A stretch of DNA of 41,037 bases from Desulfobulbaceae bacterium. Lineage in GTDB: Bacteria > Desulfobacterota > Desulfobulbia > Desulfobulbales > SURF-16. Position 1 is the first letter of the stretch. Each line of letters opens with the position of its first letter. Under the pieces are notes generated by a model, which did no database searches, was not told the DNA's origin, and worked only from the letters and a program-made list of their open reading frames with translations. Shown here piece by piece: positions 16,783 to 24,987 of this stretch. Where the stretch lies: the NCBI GenBank assembly GCA_002868945.1, contig PKTX01000049.1, positions 1 through 41,037 on the forward strand, given 5' to 3'. Made by a program: the position numbers and the translations under genes.

Positions 16783-18717
16783 ATGAGCAAGACAGTCCAT
16801 TTTATTCCCGATAATGTGAAGATCACCGTTGAAGATGGTGAAAATCTTCTCAGTGCGGCGGCAACCGCCGGTGTCTATGTGCCTGCCTATTGCGGCGGTG
16901 ACGGTGTCTGCGGCCGTTGCAAGGTGCGGATCAAGGAGGGCGAGGTCGCCTCGGGCAGCAGCGGCAGCCTGAAGACGGATGCCTGGGAGCAGGGCTGGCG
17001 TCTGGCCTGTAAGAGTAAGGTGGTCAGCGACCTGGTGGTGGAGATGCCGCCGGAAAAGGGGCGCGACGGCAGGATCCACCAGCGCAAGCCCAAGACCACC
17101 CGGGCCATTTCCCCTCGCTCCCTGGATGCCCTGATCGGCAAATGGGATGTTGATCCGCCGGTGCAAAAACGCTTTCTCAAGCTGCCGCCGCCCACCATTG
17201 ATGACAATATCTCCGATCTGCAGCGCCTGCTGCGCGGCATCAAGAAGGGCTGTTACGACTGCGCCGAGCCCACCTACGATCATCCGGAGCTGCTGCAGGA
17301 GCTGCCCTTTATCCTGCGCGAGGCCGACTGGCAGGTCACCGTTATCCTGCTGCGCGGCAAAAGGGAGGAGGAGCCGGATCGTATCATTGCCGTGGAGCCG
17401 GGCGACACCACCGATGCCCTCTACGGCCTGGCCGTGGATATCGGTACGACCACGGTGGGCGGCCTGCTCATGGATCTCAACTCCGGCAAGGTGCTGGCCG
17501 AGGCCTCGGCCTATAATGCCCAGATCGCCTACGGCGAGGATGTTATCTCCAGGATTATCTATTCGCAGCGCTCCGGCGGCCTGAAGACCCTGCAGGAAAA
17601 GGTGGTCTACACCATTAACGAAATCATTGAAAAGATGTGTCGGGAGCTTATTATCAGCCCCAGTGATATCAGCTATATCATGGCGGCCGGCAATACGGTG
17701 ATGAGTCATCTTCTCCTGGGGATTGATCCGAAATTTTTGCGGGAGGCGCCCTATGTGCCGGCCTGCAGCCAGTTTCCGCTGACCAGGGCGGCGGCGCTCG
17801 GAGTGCTGGCCCACCCCTCGGTGCGTCTCTTTCTCTATCCGTCGGTGGCCAGTTATGTGGGCGGCGATATTGTCTCCGGCGTCCATGCCTGTCAGATGCA
17901 CAAGAAGCCCGAGGTCACCCTTTTTATTGATATCGGTACCAACGGTGAGATAGTCATCGGTAATCAGGACTGGATGATGTGTTCGGCCTGTTCGGCCGGA
18001 CCGGCCTTTGAGGGCGGCGGTATCCAGTGCGGCATGCGGGCCTCCTCCGGTGCCATTGAAAATTTTCATATCAGTCCCGATACCTTTGACCCGATGATCG
18101 TCACCATTGGTCAGGTGAAGCCCCGCGGTATCTGCGGTTCCGGGCTTATCGCCATTGTCTCCGAACTGCTGGAGGCCGGGGTGATCGATCAGCAGGGTAA
18201 GTTTAACAAGCGTATTTCCCATCCCCGCATCCGTTCGGGCGCCAGCGGTTATGAGTATGTCCTGGTCTGGGCCGATGATGCCCTGGAGGACGAGGATGTG
18301 GTTATCACCGAGGTGGATATCGACAACCTCATCCGGGCCAAGGGCGCCATGTATGCCGGTTACCAGACCCTGCTTGAGGCGGTGGGCATGACCTTTGCCG
18401 ATCTTGACCGGGTGATCCTGGCCGGTAACTTCGGCGCCTATATTGATCTGGAACGGGCCATCTGTATCGGTCTGTTGCCGGACGTGGATCGCGATAAGTT
18501 TTACTACCTGGGCAATGCCTCCCTGTTGGGCGCCCAGATCAGTCTTGACGACCATAAACGCTTTCGGGAACGCAGCACCGTCAGCCAGCTCATCACCAAT
18601 ATAGAGCTGGCCGAGAACGGTGAATTCATGAATCACTATATGGCGGCCCTCTTTCTGCCCCACACCAACATCTCTTTCTTTCCAACGGTGCAAGAAAAGC
18701 TGGCCAAGGTCGAGTAA
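16783..18717 (+). CDS. RACo-like reductive activator of corrinoid proteins (2Fe-2S plus ASKHA/DUF4445)
   Basis: 644 aa. Residues 1-85 are a plant-type 2Fe-2S ferredoxin with cysteines 37, 43, 46 and 76 (CGGDGVCGRC, then LAC). The remainder is an ASKHA ATPase-like domain of the DUF4445/RACo class: AVDIGTTTVGGLLMDL, MAAGNTVMSHLL, FIDIGTNGEIVIG, SACSAGPAFEGGGI and CGSGLIAIVSELL. RACo-type proteins use ATP to drive re-reduction of inactive Co(II) corrinoid to Co(I). With acsE downstream, the likely client is the corrinoid iron-sulfur protein of the acetyl-CoA pathway. RamA-type activators of other methyltransferases are a close alternative. The next gene starts within its stop codon (taATG). Confidence 0.9.
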   Translation: MSKTVHFIPDNVKITVEDGENLLSAAATAGVYVPAYCGGDGVCGRCKVRIKEGEVASGSSGSLKTDAWEQGWRLACKSKVVSDLVVEMPPEKGRDGRIHQRKPKTTRAISPRSLDALIGKWDVDPPVQKRFLKLPPPTIDDNISDLQRLLRGIKKGCYDCAEPTYDHPELLQELPFILREADWQVTVILLRGKREEEPDRIIAVEPGDTTDALYGLAVDIGTTTVGGLLMDLNSGKVLAEASAYNAQIAYGEDVISRIIYSQRSGGLKTLQEKVVYTINEIIEKMCRELIISPSDISYIMAAGNTVMSHLLLGIDPKFLREAPYVPACSQFPLTRAAALGVLAHPSVRLFLYPSVASYVGGDIVSGVHACQMHKKPEVTLFIDIGTNGEIVIGNQDWMMCSACSAGPAFEGGGIQCGMRASSGAIENFHISPDTFDPMIVTIGQVKPRGICGSGLIAIVSELLEAGVIDQQGKFNKRISHPRIRSGASGYEYVLVWADDALEDEDVVITEVDIDNLIRAKGAMYAGYQTLLEAVGMTFADLDRVILAGNFGAYIDLERAICIGLLPDVDRDKFYYLGNASLLGAQISLDDHKRFRERSTVSQLITNIELAENGEFMNHYMAALFLPHTNISFFPTVQEKLAKVE

Positions 18718-19403
18718 TGGAGATCCGGCCGGATCTCTCCATCTGTCTGGTGGCTGAGGCGGCTGCCGTGGATGCGGCCCCCTGTTTGCAAAGCCTTGTT
18801 GCCTGTGCTGATCCCCTGGCCCTGGAGGTCTTTGTCCCGGCCACCGTCACCTGCGGCGCCTTGCAGTCATGGCCTCACCTCCATGAGGTCGAGGCGGAGG
18901 GCTTGTCCACCAGTGCCTTTATCGACACGGTCTGGCGTCGGGCCCGGGGCCGGTATCTGGCCTGCTGGCAGAGCAGCGTTATGGCGGCACCGGGCTGCCT
19001 TGCCGCCCTGGTGCACTTTCTTGATGAGCACCCTGATGTGGCGGTGGTCGGTCCCCGCTTTTTGGACGGTCAGGGCGCCATCCAGGCCACTGCTTTTCAG
19101 CGGCGGCTGCCCTGGGACAGTGTCGTGCCGGGCTGGGATGGCCTGAGCAGTATGGAGGTGGATTGGCTCAGCGGCGAAGCCCTGGTCGTCAATAGTCTGG
19201 CCCTGACTGATATCGAGCTGCCGACCAATAATCCCGGTGTCTGGGAGCGACGTCTCTGTGGACGCGTCCGGAAGCAGGGCTGGCACAATTTTTTTGTGCA
19301 TGGGGCCCGGGCGGTGAGCCGCGCCCGCCTCGGGCGGCCGCTCTCCGTCTGGCATGAACTGCTGGACGACCTCCGTCGCCGGCTGCCTGCCGCTCGATCC
19401 TGA
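18717..19403 (+). CDS. GT2-like glycosyltransferase-fold protein, divergent
   Basis: 228 aa. The middle has the pattern of family 2 glycosyltransferases of the rhamnosyltransferase type: RYLACWQSSVMAAPGCLAAL, HPDVAVVGPRFLDGQGAIQ, then VDWLSGEALVVNSLAL. In true GT2 enzymes the first segment carries an Asp-rich N-P-D or D-x-D metal site; here it reads WQSSV, so the metal-binding Asp is missing and activity is doubtful. The ATG overlaps the RACo-like stop (taATG), implying translational coupling and a shared context. Why a GT2-like protein is tied to a corrinoid activator is not known. Confidence 0.6.
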   Translation: MEIRPDLSICLVAEAAAVDAAPCLQSLVACADPLALEVFVPATVTCGALQSWPHLHEVEAEGLSTSAFIDTVWRRARGRYLACWQSSVMAAPGCLAALVHFLDEHPDVAVVGPRFLDGQGAIQATAFQRRLPWDSVVPGWDGLSSMEVDWLSGEALVVNSLALTDIELPTNNPGVWERRLCGRVRKQGWHNFFVHGARAVSRARLGRPLSVWHELLDDLRRRLPAARS

Positions 19404-19880
19404 ATGTCTTCAGCTGTTTTTTTAGATCGTCGCCCGCGCTATTATTTTTTGAGCATGAGCAGGTGGGCGAGCGCCACACTCCGGGAGATCGGCCGAAAGA
19501 GTCCTTTCCGGGCAGGCAATAGGTAGTTCTGCTGGCATGAGAAGCGCAGAAAAGCACGCTAAATCAGTTTTTTGTTATATTCTGTTGACAACATTAGGGC
19601 AAAACGCTAACTTCGCTTTTCCATATGCTGTTATATGCTCAGCCCTTTGTGGGTCTGCTGCAAAACAGCTTCTATCTGCTGGAAATAACATACTTTAATA
19701 CATATGGGTATCTTGAATAATTAGATATTTTTTTCGAGTTTGAGAAGCATAGAAAATAAAAACCGGAGCATATCGGGCATATGTGAGGATTTTTATTTTC
19801 GTAGCGACGAAAAAATCGGGCAAAATAGCAATTATTCAAGATGGCCATATTAATTACTAAAAAAATCAGGAGAAGTTGGG
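19404..19880. other. Gene-free region before acsE
   Basis: 477 bp. It holds a possible sigma-70 promoter (TTGACA near 19584, 17-bp spacer, TAACTT, a poor -10), a decayed repeat phrase near 19470-19500, and the full hairpin element at 19706-19846. No ORF here resembles a protein. Confidence 0.5.
19706..19846. repeat. 141-bp MITE-like element, full copy of the hairpin family
   Basis: 13-bp perfect inverted ends: ATCTTGAATAATT (19710-19722) and AATTATTCAAGAT (19830-19842), flanked by GGGT and GGCC. An inner hairpin TTTTCG...CGAAAA lies near 19796-19813. It is AT-rich against GC-rich surroundings and has no coding capacity. The end is 35 bp from the acsE start, so it probably forms part of the acsE leader. 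Confidence 0.82.
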
Positions 19881-20777
19881 ATGGGACAGGTTGTACTCGC
19901 AATTGCTGAAAGTATTAATATCATGGGAAATAGAAGCGGTAATGCCATGAAGGAGCGTATCCCCGGTCCGGTGCAGGAAATGGCCCGGGAAGAGACTGCT
20001 GCCGGCGCCTCCTATCTTGACCTTAATATCGGTCCTGCCCGCAAGGATGGCACGGAGCTTATGCCGTGGGTTGTGCAGACCGCCGAGGCTGCTGTTGATA
20101 CGCCTCTTTGCCTTGATACCACCAATGCCGACGCCATGACCGCCGGCTTTAAGGGCATCAAGAATAAAGAGACGGCCATCATGAACTCCATCTCCGCTCA
20201 GCCCGAGCGCATGGAGAAACTGATTCCCGTGGCTGCCGAGGCCGGCTGTAACGTCATTGCCCTGCTCTGGGGGCCTGACGGCATGCCGCGCGACTCCAAC
20301 GAGCGTGCCTCCATGTCTGTCGAGCTGCTCATGGCCTTAAACGAGGGCGGCATCCCCAATGAACGCATCCTCTTTGATCCCATTGCCACCCCCATTACCC
20401 TGGGCTCCGAGCAGATCATGGCGGGTCTCGACTTCATGGAGATGCTCAAGGAGATCGCCCCCGGCGCCGGTTCCACCGTGGGTCTGTCCAATGTCTCCAA
20501 CGGCGTGGCCGATCATCTGCGCAAGTATCTGGATCGTACCTACCTCATCATGTTGATGAAGACCGGCCTTACCACCGCCATTGTCAACTCCTACGATGAT
20601 GAGCTGATGGCTATCTGTAAGGGTGAGCGGCAGGCCGATGTCGATATGGTGCATGGTATGATGGACGGCACCGACCCTGATCCATCCACCCTGTCCGGCA
20701 TCTCACTGCAGCACTATAAGACCTATAAGGCCCTGTCCGGCCAGACCATATTTAGTGAGTCCTGGCTTGATCTGTAG
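19881..20777 (+). CDS. acsE: Methyltetrahydrofolate:corrinoid/iron-sulfur protein methyltransferase
   Basis: 298 aa pterin-binding TIM barrel. Features: GQVVLAIAESINIMG at the start, GASYLDLNIGPARKDG, PLCLDTTNADAM, ILFDPIATPITLG, and VGLSNVSNGV with the Asn that protonates N5 of the folate in this family. It transfers the methyl group between methyl-H4folate and the corrinoid of the CFeSP in the Wood-Ljungdahl pathway; in an acetate-oxidising sulfate reducer it would run in reverse. The AGGAGAAG site lies 6-8 bases before ATG 19881. A strong terminator follows, so the operon does not continue. CFeSP and CODH/ACS subunits are not in the window. Confidence 0.92.
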   Translation: MGQVVLAIAESINIMGNRSGNAMKERIPGPVQEMAREETAAGASYLDLNIGPARKDGTELMPWVVQTAEAAVDTPLCLDTTNADAMTAGFKGIKNKETAIMNSISAQPERMEKLIPVAAEAGCNVIALLWGPDGMPRDSNERASMSVELLMALNEGGIPNERILFDPIATPITLGSEQIMAGLDFMEMLKEIAPGAGSTVGLSNVSNGVADHLRKYLDRTYLIMLMKTGLTTAIVNSYDDELMAICKGERQADVDMVHGMMDGTDPDPSTLSGISLQHYKTYKALSGQTIFSESWLDL

Positions 20778-20805
20778 GAGCTGGTCCCCATAGTTTTTTT
20801 TTACA

Positions 20806-20833
20806 AGGGGCCTTGCACGGCCCCTTTTTTTAT
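20806..20833 (+). terminator. Rho-independent terminator after acsE
   Basis: GGGGCC (20808-20813), loop TTGCAC, GGCCCC (20820-20825), then seven T, 30 bp after the acsE stop. A poly-T run also precedes the stem. Confidence 0.9.
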
Positions 20834-21010
20834 TGTTTACATGTAACTGGTGCGCCGGGCCTGCTCTTTTCCGCATTCTCGCCTGTCGTGCTCCGGCCGT
20901 GGACCGGTACCGTGCGGCACATCAACAGCAGATCCGCCAGGGTGGGCCTGGCGGTTTTTGGGTCGCCGGATAATACGGAAGGAGAGTGCCTTGCATGTGG
21001 GGGTGGCAAG

Positions 21011-21586
21011 ATGACGGATATACCATCACACCACATGGTTTATGGTCATTGTACCGACTATATCACCGGTGAGCGCCTGGTGGATACCGACGACGAGCGG
21101 TTCCGGCAGGCGTTGGCCCGAACCATGGTGGAGGAAAAGGGCTGGCCCAAAGAGGATGTGGAGATGCGCCTTACCATTGACACCCTCTTCAACAAGCAGT
21201 TTGTCACCTCAAAGGTCACCATGGCGCTGCGTTTTGAGGGCAGACGCTGCCTGATTATCCGTTATGCACCGGGCTCCCTGGTCACCCGGGAGCGTTCCGC
21301 TGTGGCGGCGGCCCGCGTCCTGGATGAGGGCTGTCAGGTGCCCCTGGCCGTGGTGACCAATGGTCGCGACGCCGAGCTGTTGGACACATACAGCGGCAAG
21401 GTGCTGGCCAAGGGCCTGGCTGCCATTCCCACCAGGGAGGAGGTGGCCCGCCGATTTTCCGAGCTGCGCTTTGCTCCCTATGACGCCCAGAAGAGAGAAC
21501 GGGAGCTGCGGGTATTAAATGCCTTTGATGTTGAGGTGTGTTGTGCCGGCGGCCCCTGTGCTCTGCCCAACGTCAAGGAGGGCTGA
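21011..21586 (+). CDS. Stand-alone HsdR N-terminal-like (PD-(D/E)XK fold) protein
   Basis: 191 aa from ATG 21011; the open frame extends to 20813, inside the terminator, so the short start is preferred. It resembles the small 'type I restriction enzyme R protein N-terminal domain' family: RFRQALARTMVEEKGWPKED, then CLIIRYAPGSLVTRERSAVAAAR and VPLAVVTNGRDAELLD. In HsdR this domain is nuclease-like, but no helicase motor, HsdM or HsdS is present. The small proteins are common in Deltaproteobacteria and their function is unknown. The C-terminus carries a CCAGGPC cysteine cluster (residues about 178-184), possibly metal-binding. Confidence 0.6.
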   Translation: MTDIPSHHMVYGHCTDYITGERLVDTDDERFRQALARTMVEEKGWPKEDVEMRLTIDTLFNKQFVTSKVTMALRFEGRRCLIIRYAPGSLVTRERSAVAAARVLDEGCQVPLAVVTNGRDAELLDTYSGKVLAKGLAAIPTREEVARRFSELRFAPYDAQKRERELRVLNAFDVEVCCAGGPCALPNVKEG

Positions 21587-21617
21587 GCCCGCCGGGCGGC
21601 TCCTGTCTGTTTTCCGA

Positions 21618-21714
21618 CTCCTGAATTCTGAATTCTGAATTCTCACAGCATCATACGTCCGAAACAGCTTTTAACTCGTTTAATGTCGAATAGGTATCTC
21701 AACCCGGAAAATTG
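21618..21714. repeat. 97-bp dispersed repeat, copy 2
   Basis: About 90% identical over 97 bp to 16551-16647 and the same length. It begins CTCC, three TGAATTC heptamers (21622-21642), then TCACAGCATCATA, the AACAGCTTTTAACTCG core, ending CCGGAAAATTG. It lies 78 bp upstream of the DAHP synthase start. Both copies precede plus-strand genes in the same orientation. Confidence 0.88.
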
Positions 21715-21792
21715 AATATTAAAGATATTCTCAAACCTGCAACGGTATTGACAAAAGACCGTTTATAAAAATATCTATCTCCTGAGGAGTAC

Positions 21793-23133
21793 ATGGAAAT
21801 GGCAGAATGGACAAAGACAAGCTGGCAGAACTTTGAGGCGTTGCAACAGCCTAACTGGCCGGACAAAAAGGCATACCAGAAGGCGGTGGATACCATTTCT
21901 CTGCTCCCCCCCCTGGTCTTTGCCGGTGAAATACGGGCCCTGAAACAGCAGCTTGCCGATGTGGTGGAAGGCAAGGCCTTTCTGCTGCAGGGCGGGGACT
22001 GTGCCGAGGATTTTACCAATTGCACGGCGCCGGCCATCCGCGACACCCTGAAGGTCATTCTGCAGATGGCCGTGGTCCTGAGCTACGCCGGCGGCAAGCC
22101 GGTGGTCAAGGTGGGCCGCATGGCCGGCCAGTATGCCAAACCCCGTTCCGCTGATATGGAGACCATTGACGGCGTCTCCCTGCCCAGCTATCGCGGCGAT
22201 ATGGTCAACGCTTCCGAGTTCACCGAGGCCGCCCGGGTACCGGATCCGCAACGCATGGTGCAGGGCTACCACCTGTCCGCGGCCACCATGAATATCCTGC
22301 GGGCCTTTACCCGGGGGGGCTATGCCGCCCTGGAGCGCGTCCATGCCTGGAATAACGAGTTTGTCAAGGCCTCTCCCATGGGGCGTAATTACGAGCGCCT
22401 GGGCCGACATATTGATCAGGCCCTGAACTTCATGCGGGTCATCGGTATTGATACCAATGCCCCGCAGCTCAATCAGGCCAGCTTTTACACCTCGCATGAG
22501 GCCCTGCTCCTCGGCTATGAACAGGCCCTGACCCGGCAGGATTCCATTACCGGCGACTGGTATGACTGTTCCGCCCACATGGTCTGGATCGGTGACCGTA
22601 CCCGGCAGCTTGACGGCGCCCATGTCGAGTTTCTGCGCGGCGTCTTGAATCCCGTGGGTATGAAGGTGGGGCCCAAGCATGACCTGGAGGTGATCCGCCA
22701 GCTCATCGAGAGGATCAATCCGGAGAATGAGCCGGGTCGTATGACCCTGATTACCCGTTTCGGCAAGGATATTGATAAATACCTGCCCGGCCTCATTCGC
22801 ATGGTCAAGCGGGAAGGTTTCAAGGTGGTGTGGAGCTGCGACCCCATGCACGGCAACACCTACACCTCTGAGTCGGGTTATAAGACCAGTAATTTCAATG
22901 ATATTCTTAACGAGATCCAGTGCTTCTTCGAGATCCACTGGGCCGAGGGCACCATTCCCGGCGGTGTCCACTTTGAGATGACCGGCTCCAATGTTACCGA
23001 ATGCATCGGCGGCGGCCGCAATATCATTGACCAGAACCTGGCCGAGAATTATCTGACCGCTTGTGATCCGCGCTTAAACGCCGAGCAGAGTCTGGAGCTC
23101 GCCTTTCAGATTGCCGAGATGATCAGGACGTAA
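21793..23133 (+). CDS. 3-deoxy-7-phosphoheptulonate synthase, class II
   Basis: 446 aa. It condenses PEP and erythrose-4-phosphate at the head of the shikimate pathway. It belongs to the class II (plant/mycobacterial type) family: LLQGGDCAEDF, KVGRMAGQYAKPRS, SLPSYRGDMVN, VWSCDPMHGNT and GGVHFEMTGSNVTECIGG are all present, including Cys/His/Glu/Asp metal-site residues. The ATG is 6 bases after GAGGAG. Upstream is a TTGACA (21748-21753) but no good -10. A terminator follows, so it is monocistronic and not linked to other aro genes here. Confidence 0.96.
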   Translation: MEMAEWTKTSWQNFEALQQPNWPDKKAYQKAVDTISLLPPLVFAGEIRALKQQLADVVEGKAFLLQGGDCAEDFTNCTAPAIRDTLKVILQMAVVLSYAGGKPVVKVGRMAGQYAKPRSADMETIDGVSLPSYRGDMVNASEFTEAARVPDPQRMVQGYHLSAATMNILRAFTRGGYAALERVHAWNNEFVKASPMGRNYERLGRHIDQALNFMRVIGIDTNAPQLNQASFYTSHEALLLGYEQALTRQDSITGDWYDCSAHMVWIGDRTRQLDGAHVEFLRGVLNPVGMKVGPKHDLEVIRQLIERINPENEPGRMTLITRFGKDIDKYLPGLIRMVKREGFKVVWSCDPMHGNTYTSESGYKTSNFNDILNEIQCFFEIHWAEGTIPGGVHFEMTGSNVTECIGGGRNIIDQNLAENYLTACDPRLNAEQSLELAFQIAEMIRT

Positions 23134-23154
23134 GCTGGAGCCTTGTTTGTCGTG

Positions 23155-23192
23155 AAAAGGCGCCGGGGTACAACAGCCTCAGCGCCTTTTTT
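23155..23192 (+). terminator. Rho-independent terminator after DAHP synthase
   Basis: AAGGCGC (23157-23163) pairs with GCGCCTT (23182-23188), followed by a T run to 23192. Confidence 0.82.
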
Positions 23193-23199
23193 GTTGCTG

Positions 23200-23258
23200 A
23201 GAATGGCTCATGCACAGGAGGATGTTTTTTCTTCATTCCCCTGTGCATGAGCCATTCT
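23200..23258. repeat. Long 19-bp perfect inverted repeat
   Basis: AGAATGGCTCATGCACAGG (23200-23218) and its exact reverse complement (23240-23258), with a 21-base spacer. It starts 7 bp after the preceding T run and ends 25 bp before the cytochrome start. There is no T run on the right, so it is not an ordinary terminator. It could be an mRNA-stabilising hairpin, a protein operator or a cruciform. Confidence 0.9.
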
Positions 23259-23283
23259 TCAACCATCATCCTTTCGTGCTCTT

Positions 23284-24987
23284 ATGTCTCCTCGTCTGGC
23301 GCTTCTTGTTATCTTGCTCATCACCCTGGCCCTGGTTGTGAAGGAGAACCTGGTCAAGCGGCCGGCACAGCTCTATGTCACCACCAGCGGCCATGTGGAG
23401 ATGTGTCTCTCCTGCCATACCACCGAGAAGCTTGATGCCGCCCATGATACCAAGATACTCGGCTGTTCTCCCTGTCATCTTGGGGATGCCCTGGCCATTG
23501 ACAAGAAGGCGGCCCATGAGGGTATTGTCAAGAATCCCGGCGACCTGCGCGTGGTTGAGCAGACCTGCGGGATGGAGGGGTGTCATGCCGGCGATGTCCA
23601 CAAGGTCAAAAATTCGTTGATGGCCACCAATCGTGGTATTCTGGCCACCCTGCTCTACTACTGGGGCGAGGCTCCGGATCAGAACGGTGACTATTCGGTG
23701 GAAGAGCTGCTGGAGAGCGGCGAAAACTCCCTGGCCATTGATTATTATCGCAAGCTGTGCGGCACCTGTCACCTCTGGAAACAGAAGGGTGATCTGCCGG
23801 GGTTCTTCGGTGAAAAGGGGGGCGGTTGCACGGCCTGCCATTTCAGCAAGGAGAGTGGCCTTGACCCGGAGGAGGCCAAGAAGATTCACCCCTTTATCAC
23901 CAAGAAGGTGCCCATGGAAAATTGTGTACGCTGTCATAACCGCAGCGGCCGCATCGGTATCTCCTACACCGGCGTCTATGAGTCGGAGAATTACGGCACC
24001 CCCTATGAGGAGGGCGGCATGTCGAGCAAGGAGTTGCCCGGCAATCGGTTCTATCTCACGATCAGCGACGATGTCCACCATCGGAAGGGCATGAGCTGTA
24101 TTGATTGCCACACCCGAAATGAGATCATGGGCGACGGCACCAGGTATGCCCACTATGAGGAGCAGGTGGAGATCGAATGCCACACCTGTCACAGTCGGGA
24201 TCAGGTGGGCGTCACCCGGAAAGACGAGCAGCTCAACAATGTGCTCAAGCAGGATGAGGAGTATGTCCTGGTCAATAAGCTCACCGAAAAGGTGCACCCC
24301 TTAAAGCCGCCCAAGGCCGGGGTCTGTGATTTTCCGGGCCACAATCGTCTGGGCTGCGACAGCTGCCACGCCACCTGGGTGCCGCAATGTTACGGCTGCC
24401 ATGTCAAGTATGACCGCAGCGACACCGACCTGGACAAGCTTACCATGGAGCAGACCCAGGGCTGGTGGAGCGAGGGGCGCTCCTACCTGCGTTACGAACG
24501 GCCGGTGCTGGCCGTCTGGGAGGACAAGGTGGTGATCGTCACCCCCGGTTGCCAGGATATCATCACCCTGCTGGACGAGGAAGGCGGCGCCGATCGTCAG
24601 TTCAACTCCTTCACCATGGCGGCCATCAGCCCCCATACCACCCAGGCCAAGGGCCGCGGCTGTGCCGAGTGCCACACCAACACCAAGGCCATGGGCCTGG
24701 GCGAGGGCACTGCCTGGAAGGAGGATGGTCGCTGGCATTTTCGCGGTCTTGATCAGGGCCTGGAAACGGCAGTGGGCGACACACCGCCCCTGGACGCCTT
24801 TGTCACCATCGACTGCAGGCAGCTGCAGCGCGGCTCCCGTGACACCTTGCGGCCCTTTAACCAGGAGGAGCTGGCCCGCATCCTGCGCGTCGGTCAATGT
24901 ATCGAGTGCCACAAGGAATACACGGATCCGGTCTGGAAGAAGTACACTCCGCAGACCAGATGTCCGGTTTTTACAGATGAAGGATGA
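23284..24987 (+). CDS. Dodecahaem c-type cytochrome, membrane-anchored
   Basis: 567 aa with 12 haem-binding motifs: eleven CX2CH (first at residues 41-45, then CSPCH, CGTCH, CTACH, CVRCH, CIDCH, CHTCH, CDSCH, CYGCH, CAECH, CIECH) and one CX4CH (CGMEGCH, third in order). An N-terminal hydrophobic stretch (residues 4-19) is a signal or anchor, placing the protein in the periplasm. The number of haems implies electron transfer; the partner is unknown and no quinone-oxidase or reductase subunit is adjacent. The last residues (FTDEG) and the stop codon lie in the heptamer repeat starting at 24976, so the original C-terminus may have been altered. The ribosome site is weak and the start somewhat uncertain. 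Confidence 0.88.
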   Translation: MSPRLALLVILLITLALVVKENLVKRPAQLYVTTSGHVEMCLSCHTTEKLDAAHDTKILGCSPCHLGDALAIDKKAAHEGIVKNPGDLRVVEQTCGMEGCHAGDVHKVKNSLMATNRGILATLLYYWGEAPDQNGDYSVEELLESGENSLAIDYYRKLCGTCHLWKQKGDLPGFFGEKGGGCTACHFSKESGLDPEEAKKIHPFITKKVPMENCVRCHNRSGRIGISYTGVYESENYGTPYEEGGMSSKELPGNRFYLTISDDVHHRKGMSCIDCHTRNEIMGDGTRYAHYEEQVEIECHTCHSRDQVGVTRKDEQLNNVLKQDEEYVLVNKLTEKVHPLKPPKAGVCDFPGHNRLGCDSCHATWVPQCYGCHVKYDRSDTDLDKLTMEQTQGWWSEGRSYLRYERPVLAVWEDKVVIVTPGCQDIITLLDEEGGADRQFNSFTMAAISPHTTQAKGRGCAECHTNTKAMGLGEGTAWKEDGRWHFRGLDQGLETAVGDTPPLDAFVTIDCRQLQRGSRDTLRPFNQEELARILRVGQCIECHKEYTDPVWKKYTPQTRCPVFTDEG

